Positions 23,341 through 37,400 of a stretch of 64,000 nt of DNA are shown piece after piece. Under the pieces are notes generated by a model, which saw only the letters and a program-made list of their open reading frames with translations, ran no database searches and was not told the origin of the DNA. A program made the position numbers and the translations under genes. Position 1 is the stretch's first letter, and every line of letters starts with the position of its first letter. This DNA is from Edolisoma coerulescens (Eukaryota; Chordata; Aves; Passeriformes; Campephagidae), in the NCBI GenBank assembly GCA_013397115.1, contig VWZW01000500.1, positions 497,455-561,454 on the forward strand. Reading direction: 5' to 3'.

Positions 23341-26300
23341 GGCAAGAAGCAGATGCGCATCCTCATGGGTGAGGGACACCGCGGAGCCGCGCAGCCGAGT
23401 CCCGCTGGGCGGGGGAGGGGAGGCCGCGGGACGGGCCCCGGGTCACGGCGGGGGAATCGCGCTGTCCCGGGCTGCGGGGCGCGGACACTGCGGTGTACCC
23501 GTCCCATGGTCTGGGGGGCCGTTGGGAGAGCGGCGGGGAGGGGAGGGGGTGCGGATCGGCTGTATTCGCCCTTCTTTTTCTCCCGCCGTGTTCCCGTTCC
23601 CCTCCCTGCCTCGCCCGCCGCCTCCCGGTCCCGCCGGGCACGGCGAGGCCGAGCCCCGCTCCCGCACCTGCGCCGGGCCGCGCGCGGAACAAAGATGGAA
23701 TTGCGGCCGGCCAGGGCCGGGTGTCCCCGGGCGAGGGGCCGAGCGAGCCCCGCGCCCCGGCCGTGCCCTCCTGCCCCGGCACTGCGGCTCCGCGAGCAGG
23801 ATGTGACAAAGCCTGGTGTGTGCAACACCAGGGGCGTAAGAACTGCCGGATAATGGCCGATTTTCGGCAGCTGTAGGGAGCTGTAGCGTCTGTATCCTGA
23901 CTCTTGTGAAAGGGCGTTTCGGTATAGCCTCTGTGGGCATTAGTTCTGTGCCTCGTGTACAAGCCCATGAAACCCTCTAGGCTGCTCTTGCAGTGCTTGC
24001 TTAGTTTTACTGTCTCCCCATAATGATTTATTTTGAATATCCATTTATTTTGAAATTATCTGTTCCCTTGACACGGACTGTGTAGGAGTTGGAGCCAGTG
24101 GCTCTTGAAGAGTCTCACTTTCCGATTATAGTTCAAAAGGTCAAAGCCAGCACATACTGCATTGGCATTTCCTCCTCCGCTTTGAGTTCTTCCCTGCCTT
24201 CTTCCACCCACCTACCCACCCCTGCAAGCTTTTTGTACAAACAGTTCTTAGCCTCTAAATTTTTCTCAAATTCTGTTACCAAAGTGAATGGAATTTGGTT
24301 CATGGCCGTTGACTGAAGTGGCTTGTTGTAACAAACTATATAAAGTACTCATTTGGGTATATCCAGCAATGGGAGTGGGTTCTAACTGTGAAACTTCCTG
24401 GCACACACCTATCCCTAATGCTGCCTGGATATGCACAGCAGACACAGCAGTGCAGCTTTTTAAAATTATAATCTTTCAGGTTCTCCATATATTTTGTGAT
24501 GACAAAGTTCATTATTGCATACCCAGTAATTTTTATTGTACCTTATCTGTTTGAAATTAGAGACTCTCATACATTTCAAAATAATCTGAGTAATTTTAGG
24601 CTTCGAGGCCACTTAGTACATGTGTTGGTTTCAAGGAGGTGATTTGGTTGTCTCCCTAACAGCCAGACTCTTCATATGTCTCTTAATGAATGGAATAAAG
24701 TCTTCAAGTGAGCTTGACTGTAGGATGTAGGATGAGACAGTCTCTGTGGTATTTGTAGTTCTGTTACATTCTGCAAAGTACTGAAAACAGGAAAGTGATG
24801 TCATACAGATCAAAACCGCTTGCAGGGCTCTTCATTGGTTGGAAATCAGGTCGAATTTAGGTTAGAGATGGCTTTGGAACGTGCACTTTCTAGCAGTTCA
24901 TTCAAATGAGTTTATTTTTTTATTTCTTAAAAATATTAATTTAAGGCCTTATATTAAAATGCAGGGCTGGATCAGGGCATGGGACAGCACCATATTTGTT
25001 AGATAGTATAGGAGAGTAAAACTAGGGGTGTGTTGGGGTGAGAGTGTGTTATAGGACATAAACTGGATGATTAGAAGCAGAATGTTACACTGGATATTAC
25101 ATAATTTGTGTATACCTTAACACGGAAAATAACCTCTTCATACCATTCTACATCGTATATCAGCACTTTGAGGAGAGATGTCTGAATGAATACTGGGATA
25201 GAATTAAAACTTTTCCTCAAGGTTATAATTTTCGGTGTGTGGTTTGAAAATGGGCTATACAAGGCCAAGCATTTAAGTTTCCATATGTAGAACACCAATT
25301 AAGAAATAACTTTATGGGGTAAAGTACTTGGGGAAAAATATTATGTGAGTTGATAATGAACAGATGATTAATTTATAATTCTAACTCCCTTTTCACAGCT
25401 TTCTCTGGTTTCTGCAGAATTGAAGATAAATTAGAATTAATTTAGCTCCTAGAACAGACTTTATGTTATTGAGTTCTGCAGAATTTGAGTATTTCTCATC
25501 AGGAACCATTACCAACAGCACTCACTTATTTTTTATGTTCTCAAACTCCGTTTGTGATAAGAGGTGGACATTTAATGTTATACTGTTACTGAAACTTTGT
25601 TTTTTAAAAAATGCACTTGTATAATTATTTTTCAAAAATATTAAGTTACTATTTGGAAGAAATGCATGAAAAAAAGATTCACGCATTTTCTTTATAAATA
25701 GACATAACATGAGGGAAAAGAAAGAACTGTGGGATAGGGGCTGAATGTCTGAAAGTCAGATTAGGCAACTGGGACGTTAAGAGTAGAAACACTGAGTCCT
25801 AACCCTACATGTACCTGTCTCTGAAACTCTTCACTGGTGGTCTTCTGTCCTTGAAAAAAAAAGGTACCGATTCATTGTGCACCTTTCAGTATCATAATTT
25901 AGTGTTCTGTATTGTATCTTGGTGTAGTTGTGCAAGTGTTAAATGACATAGCAGCTGCTTGGGAGCTTCAAATACAAAGGTAATTATTAAACACATTGGG
26001 TGGAAAATGTCGGATTCTTTGGGAGTTGTGTCACTGTACAGATCATAACCATTTGGCTGTTTGTTATTTGGGGGGATGTTGTTTTTGATAACTGTTAGTT
26101 TGCATGCTGTTGGCTTTCGGTAGTTTTTATGAAGTTCTGTGCTGTGATAACAGAGGCAGCTTGATATTGAGCCACCAGTGATCAAAGTAGGAAGTTGGTT
26201 AATGAAGGATGTGATGTGGTCAGGGATTATGTTCCCAGGGACAAGTGAGCTAGAAGCTTGAGATTTAGAAACACAACTGACAGGCTGTGAATAAAACACT

Positions 26301-29300
26301 CTTTAAGAGGAGTAAAGGGCTTAGAAACACAGTGATTTTAGCAGCGCCTGAAAGCATTGTAGATATTTTTTCTCCAGCTAGAGGAAGAGGATGTTTGATT
26401 CAGTTTAAAGATAAATGGTTGCAAGTACAGGTCTGTGCTTCCCATTTGTACTTTATTGTAGTCTTGGTGCTTTGCAGTACAACTGCTGAACGTTATACCC
26501 TTCATCGAGTCTCATACACCTTGGTCTTGACAATGGTCAGTCAGTCGGTAGAATCAGTGAAAATAAAGAATTGGAAATTACTTTGTTTGGGGATTTAAGA
26601 TGTGGCTTTTAATCTTGATGAAGTTTATGACATGGCAGTAGCTCATAGGTTTGCATTTAGTGTTCCAGTTCAAATGTAAACGTGTTTGTTCTTGGATTAC
26701 TAAAAAAAACAGTTACACTTCCTACCAGCTCAAAAGATTACATTTTTTTAAAGGGTGGTAAATTGCAAATTGGAGTAAAAAATATGAATGGAGGCTTTGC
26801 TTTTCATGACTTGCTTCTTTAGACTTCATAGCATTTGCAGTTTGGCCAAAAGAGGCGGTTTTTGCAAATAGGGTCACGGTGATTTGCAGAAGGTCCTTCT
26901 CTCAGTTAAGCTTCTGCCTCAAGTGTGAAGCCAGAAGAAGAAAACACGTATCCATAACCCCATAACTCAGCCTGCCTCAGTGCGAAGTCCAACGGCTTAA
27001 TCAAGAGTTGTGGGTAAGTGTGGATTTAAGCAAAGTCTCTGGGCTTTGTGCTTACATAGGCACTGAGCCTTCTGCCAGCACCACTGAGGTGTTGGTGGGT
27101 CATGGCCCAAGGGTAGAGTGGGTAACTGGGGCAATATTTTCATAATTTAGAAAGTAGTTTAAAATTCTTGACTAGTTTCTAATTTCTTAACTCTGAGGCA
27201 TGTCTTCAAATGGATCTCGATACCCTGTGTACATTCTTTAAAATGAGATTAGTTTTTTTCTTGATCTCTGTCGTTAGTGTAAACCTCAAATACGCTCTAA
27301 GAGTTTGTGTAGACAATGGCATCTTTCTTACATCGTTAATTTTAACAGATCTTGTCAATGTTTGTTATATTGATAACAGAGTTATTTTTTTGGTGGGGAG
27401 CAATAAGAGAAGAGTTTCGAGTAGTAGTTGTAACTAATTGGTGGTTCACTAAATTATCTCATTTTTAGCTTACTGGAAAAAACCCTATCATATCATGTAC
27501 AGGCATTATATGTTCTTATCAAGATCTAGGTATCCTACAAGTGCTTACTTGAGGTTGAGCTGTGTGAAAATAGTGTTGGGCTTCAAGCATTGTGCTGTTA
27601 AAAACATTGGTTTTCAGCATAGATGGAGTATTTGAGGGTTCGTAAGTCGGCTTAGAGGGTTTTGTAAGGTGACTTGACACTTCACTGGTGTGGGGACAAT
27701 TGTGGCATTTACAAGTTTCATGACTTGGAAGTTCTTGTGTAACTTCTGCTGCACCATGACTTTTTTTGTTCATGCTTTGTGTGGTTCTGAAAGAGACCAA
27801 CACTTAAACAACAGCAAACTCAAAACACTTGAATTTAATTTTGAGTATTTGGGGAGTCAAGGAGCTTTGGTTTTGATGGTAGATTCCCACCCCACCCCCT
27901 TTCCTTCATGCTGTCATGACATTAAGAATTAGAACAACTTTTTTTTTCTAGCATGCAATGACATTACCAAAGAAACTGCATTGGTGTGTTTAATCCTGTG
28001 CACACTATTAGAATATAGGACAATTATAGATACGGTTTTTTAAATTAGTTTGCTGCAACAGCAGTTTGTATCTTGAGAAGGAGGAGGTTTTTCAAGAGTT
28101 TGGTTTCATTCTGAATAAGTAGGTAATTTTGAATTCCATTTTTTTGCAATGCTAAGGAAACAGTTGTATTATTAATAGGCAAGTCACCAAACCACTTAAA
28201 GCTTAATATATTGCAGTTGCAGAGTAGGAAGTTAACTGAGAACACTGAAGAATGTGTGTTATCCTTATAAAACAAGGATAGCATTTGGTTTCTTGTGATA
28301 GTATCAATTAATTCTTTTAAAGGGGGTATTTTTGTTTGGACAAAATGTTATTGACTGTGTTAAGTTTCACAGACATCTTGTGCTGTGGTGTTTAGTACCT
28401 GCTGTTTATGGAGGTGCTTGTGTGCTAGGTATTGGGTTCTAATTTAAAGAATTCTATTTTGAGTTACATTTATGTGTTCTAAAATGCATAACAATAAGCA
28501 GTTTCACAGACAGTTTCAGAAAACTACAATGTATGCATGCAATGTTGGTGATATGTCTCAAAAAGAAGTCTTTTAGGCTTGATTTTATTTTATTTCTTAA
28601 GGATCACATATTTAATACCACATAGCTTACATTAAAAAACAGCAAGCTTAAGTTTTGTTTTAGAAACAGAAGAACAAATTTAAGTGCAGAAGATCTTCTG
28701 TAAAGACCAACAGTGGGGTTTCCTCATGGAAGCATCCTCATGGATCTCAGTGCGTAGAAGCAATATCCTGAAGAAGAGTTACAGCCCTTGGGGTATATGT
28801 GGAGGGATGATGAGAGATTCCTGGTGTGCGGGGTTTTGTCAGTGCTAAAGAAGTGTTTTAGCAAAGGGAGGAGAGACTCAAATAAGGGACACAGAAGTGG
28901 CTTTGGTGGACAGTGCCAGCTTCAGTTGGTCCATGCGAAGCTGAACTTTGCAGAAGGTTAAGTGAGGCCTTCCCCAGCTTAGTGAAGTAACAAATGTGTG
29001 ATCAGTTAGAAATTGTCTGCTGCTTTTAGATTACTAGTAGGCTTGTAAAATCTTCCTGATTTACACAGAAGAAACTTTCAAAGCAAATGATAAAGCTTAA
29101 TTAACACAAATACTAAGGAAGATGACTAGAAACTTGTGAGTCTGTAGTTTGTGAATGGAAGTGTCTTACTGAGCTTGTTTTCTTCATGGCTTGTTCTCTC
29201 TCAGAGCTGGGTAGAGGAGATGGGGAATAACATACAGTAGTTTTTCAGCAATGAGTTAAAAGTGTTTAAAAAGCTGTATTTAGTAAAAAAACCCCTAGTA

Positions 29301-32300
29301 CTCTCCATGTAAAATGGCATGTTTTTAAATTAGCAGGTTGTAGTTCAGTTTGTGAACTAAATCAGTTTTTCTCTTTCTTCTAGTTGGTTTGGATGCTGCT
29401 GGTAAGACAACCATTCTTTATAAACTGAAACTAGGAGAAATTGTCACCACAATTCCCACTATTGGTAAGACCACCAATTCTTACATCTTTATTCTTGTTG
29501 TTCTAAACAGGCTTCTGAAGGGTGCAGGGACTTGCTATTTTTGTTGTTAGAATAGGAATTAAGACAAACATGAACTGTCTGGTGCTGCCATAACATAACT
29601 GTGTCAGACCAAAGAGACATCCAGACCAGAGTCCTTTGTCTGACCGTGGCCAGTAGCAGATGCTCAGGAGGATAGGAACCAGATCAGTAGCACTACTTCC
29701 CCCAAACACCATGAGCCTCACAGTTTGTGGCTGAAAGATTTGCTCAGATACTTGGACTTGGATTTAAGTGATTCATGTTTTTTCTCCCTTCAGTCAATTT
29801 TCTTCCTGATCCACCAATTCAGTATTGATAAGCCATTTTGTACATACTTGGAAGAAGTGTAGCTTAGAAAGTCTCTATCATTAACATGGTTAGAATTATG
29901 TTTTAACACTAGAATTAAATATTCTAATTACTAAACTCCTTCATTTTTAGGTTTTAATGTGGAGACGGTAGAATATAAAAACATTTGTTTCACAGTTTGG
30001 GATGTTGGTGGTCAAGATAAAATTAGACCTCTTTGGAGGCATTATTTCCAAAACACACAGGTAAGAGTTCTCAGATGACAATAGTTAAAGACCTGTTTTG
30101 TAAAGGCTCATTGTGTTTTGTAGACTATATATGGAAAGTTGTTTTCTTTCTTTCAGAAAGGCTCTGCACTAGTTCCTGCAACTTCTGAGGGTACCCAGAT
30201 TTTATTCTAGTTGAAACTAGTGTACCCTAAAGGCTTCAAGCCTAGTTGTGAGTGTAGCCTCTCAAGGATCAAGTCCTTTAGGATTTAGCAGTGTTCTGTA
30301 ACGTGCCGGAGCAACTGGTTTCTTGTGAGGAACTCTTAAAATACACGGCTTTTGCTACGCTGTATCAGTGTCTTTAGTAAGCTAAGTGTCTAAAATATGA
30401 TAAAAGATCTTCTCAGTTGATTTTAAAGTGTCAGCTTCACACTGATGTGACTGCAGTCGGTTTTTGGGACATAAATGTGATTCCTTTGGTTCACAAGTAG
30501 TGAGGTAAGTTGCTTATTAGTATCAGAAAACTTTTGGACTGGGTTTGTTTGGAGTTTTTTTGTGTTAAAAACCGAATTGTTTCCATTATATTTGTGTGCA
30601 GCATGATGCATATGATTGGTGAAGAAAAATAGAGAAGTCTGGATTGACAAAAGGGACCTTGCACCATACTGTTGTGAATAGAGTAATACTTAAATTCAGT
30701 TCCTTATTACTGTCCTGTTACTGAATACTTATAAAAGATATTTCTCTTTCCTTGAAGAGAATGATAAAAGCAAGGTTTTCAGACTGAAAGGTTAAGAGTA
30801 AATTGTGTAAGAAGGACACTTGAGTAACAGAGATGCCATTAGAAATACTGTTTAGTACAAACTTTTTAAAGCAAATTCAGGCATTCCTTTAAGGGTGTGG
30901 GTTTTTTCAGTGAAATATGAGATGTTGAAGCACTTGTGATTTTCAATATGATGAGTGAAAGGGGAGGGGGAAGAGTTCATTTATGTAATTTTGCTGCATT
31001 TTTTTCCTAACTTTATTTTGAAGTTGAGACTCAGGTAGCTGTTCAGACACACATCATGCATTGTTTAAACAGAAATTTCTGTTAAATTTGTCCCCTTTTT
31101 TAGGTAAGCAATCACAATATTCAATATGAGTATTTTGGCAGTTTTAAAATAGTGCTGCACATTTGCATCGGTTTTTTCGAATCTGCTTAACTTTCTACAG
31201 GGCCTCATTTTTGTGGTAGACAGCAATGACAGAGAGAGAATCCAGGAAGCAGCAGAAGAGCTGCAGAAAATGGTAAATATCAATATCTTCTGAAGTGTCA
31301 TTGTTAGACTGACTTTGTCCTGTTTTTGGATGTTTGTCAGCTTCCCTAAGAGATTTAGGATTTTAAAGTTCTAGGGAGTTTGTACAGTGCATATTGTATT
31401 CACCCGGTAATTCTGGGTCACATAGTGCTCCGAGTTGTAATTTCAACTCTGTAGAGAACTAATAATGTGTCAGGACCCTTCATTCATGAAACCTTGATAG
31501 AAATGCAGCAGAAAAAGAATTTGGGAAGAACAAATTGGTGCTAGAGAATATTTTATCAGCAAGGTGCCCATAAATTTAAACTTTCTAAATTGAAAGGTTG
31601 TTTCCTTAATTGCAGGAGTTCTGTTGTATACTAGTTAAATTTCACTCAATACTTATTAGTGACTTCAGGAGCAAGAGTGAAGGTGTTTACAACCCTTAAA
31701 TCAGTATTTAGATTTTTTTAGTGTTTGTTGAAGTAACTGACTTACTTAACTGAGGTAATTTAATAACATGCCTGTATTTTCTGTTAGCTTCAGGAGGATG
31801 AGCTGCGAGATGCAGTGCTGCTTCTGTTTGCAAACAAACAGGATCTGCCAAATGCCATGGCAATCAGTGAAATGACAGATAAACTAGGTCTTCAGTCTCT
31901 GCGTAACAGAACTGTAAGTGCTAAACTTTCTGAACTCTTTTCCCCCTCTATTACATATCATAAGCATAAATTTCCTATAAGGGAAAGGGTAGTTTTCACC
32001 TCTTTCTGTAGAAAGGTGCACATACCTGCTGTTAAACTTTGTAAAGCATAATTCAGGTCCATGTTCAAAATAAGTGATTTAGAAGTATAATCCAGTGCGT
32101 ACAGCTGTGACAGGTGTTTCATTTCTCACCTTTTTCTGAAAACATACAAATGCTCCAGTCTGTCACTGAAATACACAGCATTTGACAAAGAATGTGATGG
32201 GCTTTTCTGTTCTCACAATATTCTGGGAGAGCAAATGCATTCTGCATTCCCACCTCCAGGAGGAAATTAGGTAGCTTCTGAAGCGTTAGATTCCATCTGC

Positions 32301-32874
32301 TCAAGCTTTAGAGACACAGGTTTGCTTCACATAAACCATCCCACCTTTTGTAAACTCAGTGTTTGTGTTGACACACTAAGATCCTGTCCATAGAAGCTGT
32401 TTCAGAGGTCCGTTCATTTAGATAATTCCATGTGCACCTCCTGAAGAGCAGTCTTCCAGAGACAAGAAGTAGCTTTCAGCATGTAAACCAAATACAAGTT
32501 CTGTTATTTGTTTCTTGATGCCTTAAACATTGTTGTAGCCTTTAGTAGGCCAACACTTGAGTTTCTGGATAATGTCTGAACCTGCTCTGCTCTATATGTA
32601 CTTCTCAAAACTTTTAAAAATACCATTTGTTCAATCTTGACTCTACTTACAGCACAAAACAGTATTGAAAGAACACTATTATAACACTAACACAGTTATA
32701 ACAACACTAAAGAGTGTCACATACTGTTATAGCTTAGCTCGCATTTTGTCTGTATTTAAATTTAATTTTTGTGTTCTGCATTAACAGTGGTATGTCCAGG
32801 CTACCTGTGCTACACAAGGAACTGGTCTGTATGAGGGACTTGACTGGCTGTCAAATGAACTCTCAAAACGCTAA
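23341..32874 (+). CDS. ARF4: ARF4, ADP-ribosylation factor 4 (class II Arf GTPase); first 13 codons missing
   Basis: Coding exons: 23341-23368 (partial), 29384-29464, 29951-30060, 31201-31272, 31788-31913 and 32788-32874 (TAA). The 504 visible bases plus 39 missing ones give exactly 180 residues plus stop, the standard Arf length. The first visible codons are GKKQMRILM. GTPase motifs are present: P-loop GLDAAGKT, switch I TTIPTIGFN, switch II WDVGGQ, base-binding NKQD, and C-A-T in the last exon. The protein ends in the ARF4-type NELSKR. Arf4 cycles GDP/GTP on ER-Golgi membranes, recruits coats and sorts cargo such as rhodopsin to cilia. The missing N-terminus would hold the start Met, the myristoylated Gly2 and most of the amphipathic helix. 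The break falls at the ambiguous base at 23340, so I read it as an assembly fault, not a defective gene. Confidence 0.97.
23369..29383 (+). other. ARF4 intron 1, no separate gene seen
   Basis: This 6 kb intron begins with donor GTGAGG in the CpG island and ends in TTCTTCTAG. CpG-rich sequence extends to about 23,830, then composition falls to AT-rich. I found no conserved exon, RNA gene or recognisable mobile element. Open frames across 23,206-23,968 on both strands are products of GC-rich composition. Confidence 0.65.
30061..31200 (+). other. ARF4 intron 3, no separate gene seen
   Basis: This is 1.1 kb of AT-rich intron from GTAAGA to TTTCTACAG. No additional exon or structured element was recognised. 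Confidence 0.65.
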
Positions 32875-34425
32875 TTCCAGCTGGATGACTCTTTCACCAG
32901 GGACGTGTTTGATATAAGTGGTCTAGGCTTGTTACAATAAAATAAGTTTGCATCTTGGTTATTACAGTATCTGGAACTGATATTTGGGCAGGATATTACA
33001 GCGTTTCAACTTATTTCGTTGCCAATTGTTGTTTACCGAGCTACATGTTGCAAAGGTAGCAATATGCTTGGGTAAAAATCTCCTTAACTTGGAAAAAGTG
33101 TATCTTCTGATTTTATTCCCCTTGTTAGCCTAAATGCCTGAATATAGTTATTGTGACATCTTTAAGATCTGTTTTGAATACTCTTTTGAGCCCAAATAAA
33201 TTAATGTTTTAATTTTTTTTCTCCCTGCTACTCTTAGTTTACTGATGCCCTGTTTCATTCCTCAGACAGTCTGCTGATTTAAAAATGTAGCATTCCGTAT
33301 GTATTTATTTCTCTCCCTTGCCAAAAAGATTTCTTAATACTGCTTGTTCCAAGCCAAGGAAATGCTCTAAAACACTATACAAATCTACTGCACTGAGGAA
33401 CATTTTATTAATCCTTGGGTTCTGTTAGCCCAACTTGCCTACTTGTGTGAATTGGATTTGATGGGTAGAATAGTTCTGTGCTGGTTGCGAAGAGCTCATG
33501 TTGAGGTTGTTTTTAATATTCAGCAGATTGTCTTCCTTTATATTGTATCTTTTTTTTTTATGTTGCATGTTGCTTTTTGGTATCAGCCTGACTATTTTTG
33601 CCCAGTGTTTAATAGTTCTGCTGAAGTTTTACTGTTTGTTGGTAAACATATCTTCATAAGGAAATTTTGGAAAATTCATCAAACTCAATGGATTAGTTTC
33701 TTCATAACCCACTTGGAATTATTCCTAATAAAATGATAAAATGTATAGTTCTGTGTATGCTCTTCTTGATTCCTGAAATAGTTGAATGCAAATTATCGCT
33801 TACTCTTTTTCCATCTACTGAGCTTTCCTGCAGCTTGAATATGAACACCAGTCTCAGATTTTCACTTGTTTGGAGCTGTGTAGAGCGGGACACAGAAGGG
33901 AGGCAACCAAGTTGTATACAGTGCAGTAGAGTAGCTGTCATCGGGGCTTACATAATTCTGTAATGTCTTTTGAAGTTGTAAATCGAAAATTCCGTTCAAG
34001 ATGTCCAGATATGAAAATACTAACAGTTAAAAAATTGTAATAAAACAAATTCGAACTGCCTGAAAAGCATGCATGTCTGTTTCCTAGTTGTATCTACATG
34101 TCAAAACCAACATGGGTTCCAGGAGGAGAGTCACACGTTCTGTTGGTGGCTAGGTGGGAAAGTAACTTGAGTGCTTTTACAGGGATGTAGCAAATATTAT
34201 AATAATGCTGCTAATCGCCCCCAAAAATCATCTTTATACAACTGCTACTGTCAAGTTTTCATATTTCTGTCCCCTTACACCTCTGTAGTTCAAAAGGCAT
34301 AAATTAATATGTGTTTTGAGGCCACTGTTAACGGGTAGTTTAGAATCTATTTTTCTGTTGCCTGTCTGCTGTATCGAGGCAAATATTGCTCAACCCTCCA
34401 AATAAAATATGCTGTTCTATTGGTT
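32875..34425 (+). other. ARF4: ARF4 3' untranslated region with several polyadenylation signals
   Basis: After the TAA at 32872-32874 there are AATAAA hexamers at 32937-32942, 33195-33200, 33727-33732, 34039-34044 and 34401-34406. The first two would give short 3' UTRs of the length usual for Arf genes. The later ones may be alternative ends or chance. No coding sequence was seen. Confidence 0.55.
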
Positions 34426-37400
34426 GGATGTCTTTAGGAACCCAAAGCATGATTCTGTTGCAGTTTCAGGCTAAGTGCTTCTCATTTTCCACCCAGATCT
34501 AGTTACCCTTGCTACAAGAAATCCCAATGACAAGGTCTGGTAAACTCAAGGTAGTTTTGGTTCAGAGCACCTTCCTGGGCAGCTTATGCTGTAAGTGAGG
34601 TTTAAGTTCTCAGAAGGTGCTGTTACTGTGAACACAGCTAAGCAGGGAACATTCCAGAGTTTTTGAATACAATCCTTAAATGTCTTCAAATGTGTAATGG
34701 AAACCGAGGAGACAGTGTAAGGTGAGAAGGGTTTTGCCTGCACCTTTAATGAAATGCTGATTACTTATTAACCAAAGCTGATATACCCATGCATTTGATC
34801 AGTAGCTGTTGATGTGCATATTTCTACCAGTGCAGTTCCTTGAATTAAACCTTAAAAGGTACACCCTGTTCAGAAGAGACAGCTTGTCCCTAATACAAGT
34901 TGGTTTTTGTAGTCCCAGCAGGTTAAAATGAAACAATGCTTGTTACACAGTTAGCGGTAGTCTTTAAATGAAACAGTAGATACTTAAATTAGGCCTATTG
35001 AAGGAAACATTCTGCTTGGTAGAGATTTAATTATTTAAATGAATTAATATTCAGGTTTAGGCGAGCTCTGTTAAGCCACTATGCTTTTGAGTTGCAGCAT
35101 GTGTATAAGAAATTCATATTTCAGAGTCACCACGTTTGGGTTTTTGTATCAGTAGGTGTAATTCTGCTATAAAATGAATAATTTTTCAAAGTCAGTAATG
35201 AAGTTCTTGAGCCTCATTTAAGAGTGATGGAGTCTGCATGAGGGTGAAGGCTACAGCTATTTCTTACTGAAATGCAGTAAGACAAAGTTAATGTTGTATA
35301 TCAGTAACAACGTACAGTACAGCCCTGCTCTCCAGAGGAAGATGAAATTCCCATGAACATCCAATTTTTTCATGTCTGTTAAGAGTTTAGGTACTAACAT
35401 GGTTTGTCATTTCCCTGTCAGAAGTGAGCTGCTGTCCCAGAAGTTCAAAATCTTGAACAGGCATGAGACTGCTAAAAATGTGTTCCTCATTCACTGTAGT
35501 GACAGGAAATCCTGAGTTCCAGTAGCTGAAATTTCTCTTTGTATACATCAGCTTCTATATTCAAACAATGGGTAAGTTCTACTGCACTGTGGAGTTAGTC
35601 AAGTAATGTTTGTATAAAGGAGGCTTTATTTCAGTGTGTCAGATGGCCAGCTTAACTATAGAGAGCAAAATACTGAAGAATGATTGAGTTTTCTTTTATT
35701 TGACCTTGGTGACACAATTTATTTCTAGAATATTAAGTACATGCATGATTTTCTTTTTTTTTCATTGCTTACAGGAATGGCCCAGGTTGTGTAAAACACT
35801 GGTTTGGGTTTTGCTAGTAATGAAAATTCAGAGCCCAGTTATTAGTCCCTTGTTAAGAAATCTTTCTATAAAGGTTTGGACAAAGACAGTTTGAGTACAC
35901 TATGATGAAACTGCACATCACCGTGTCCAAATATGTCTTTCCCACCCTTGTCAAGAATGGGGACTTAAGAAATTACATTCCATATGCTGCTGTTGGATTT
36001 ATGAATAAAGCAGAGCTGCCAAAACTGAAATGTTTAAGGCCTTTCCTCTTACTGGGTAGGAGCTGGAAGACTCTAAACTATTTTCTTTTTATGCCAAGAA
36101 TATGAGAAATGAGGCAACTACACAATTAGAGATGTTGAAAGCTCTGATGCCTTAGCACACTGGGTATTGTTCCCCTTGGTTTTTTCATACCATTTTTCTC
36201 CTCCCTTTTCTTCCTCCTCTCAATCGTATTTAGCTTCATTGCTTGCTTTATAACGATACGTAGAGGTACTTTACACAATTCTTGAATTACACCCTTCAAA
36301 AATAGTAATGACACAAGAGATGTGCAAGAATTCAACTACTGTCACGGGACGCTAAGAGACCCCTTTGTCTGGAATGGATATGGTCAGGGAAAAGAATAAT
36401 AGGAGTTCCAAGATGCCAGACCAGTCTGAAGAATCTGGCAGAACTTGGTTGATTTTGTACGTATCAAATACACAGGTAAACAGTTCACAATATCCAGAGC
36501 CTAAAAACGAGCCAAGTCTGCTGCCTCCAGAAGGCCAGTGCTTCAGTGTCCTTAGTTCTGTAATGTTCTTGTGCGTGATGAGTTTGTCCACAGCAGGAGC
36601 CAGTGTGAAAGAAGAAATTTCTCCTTCCTGAGACAACAGCCAGGCAGGAGGCAGCACAGTCTCTCTTGAATTTAATGAATCAGAGATGGGAAATTCAAGT
36701 AGAAGGCAAAGAGATTTTCCTTTTTCCTTGGAAAAGGAAAAGGCTTGTCTGGGAAAGTAGAGTAACAGAAACAAATCCCACACACATTTACAAAGGTGCA
36801 AAGAAAATTCTACCCAATCTTTTGTTGTGAAGGACATGGAGCATTCCAGTTGCTGGATGAGGAACAAATACCAGGTGAGTTTAGGTTTATGAAATAAAAT
36901 TGAGACAAGTTGAATTGGACTTTCACAAATGTGGTTTCTGAATGTGATTTAGAGGGGAAAAATAAATTGCTGGGCAAGGTCCAGAGGTGTAGGAGGAGCT
37001 AAGATGGGAGTTAAAATCACCGTCTGTGCAGTAGGAAGCACCATATGTTACCTCACACAGATGTAAATACAGCTTGGCAGCGTGGGGCTCTGGGCCAAAG
37101 GTGTACCTAAGGGTTGTACCCAAAAAACCCAGTTTTTTTGAACTGCGCCTTTCCTAATCTAAACCCGAGTGCTGCATTCACATTCCAGACATGCTGACAG
37201 GTTCCTGACACGCTGCTATTGGCAGTCAGCCTCTGCTGCTGCAGCTTCCTGATTAAATGGAGGATACTGTGCCTGGAGATTCCCCAGCACCAGCTCACAG
37301 GGCTGAATCTCCTAAACGTAGTAAAAGATTATCTGCCCTGTGCAAGAGTCTGTTGCAGTGCCGTATTCGTCCTCACCACTTGCTTCCTGCAGATTCCAGC

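Noticed and set aside
23206..23968. Several overlapping open frames of 127-215 codons on both strands over ARF4 exon 1 and early intron 1
   Set aside because: Stop codons are rare in CpG-island sequence. The translations are Arg/Pro/Gly/Ala-rich and only 28 bases of true coding sequence are present.
31815..32051. Open frame running past ARF4 exon 5 into the intron as an alternative C-terminus
   Set aside because: A consensus donor (GTAAGT) follows codon ACT at 31911-31913, and exon 6 restores the conserved Arf C-terminus in phase.
36342..36420. TGTCACGGGA as a possible start of an endogenous retrovirus long terminal repeat
   Set aside because: No matching second repeat, primer-binding site, polypurine tract or target-site duplication could be found by eye.
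36352..36867. 171-codon minus-strand open frame
   Set aside because: There are no recognisable domains, no family resemblance and no splice or promoter context. It is kept only as a pointer to an unassigned block.
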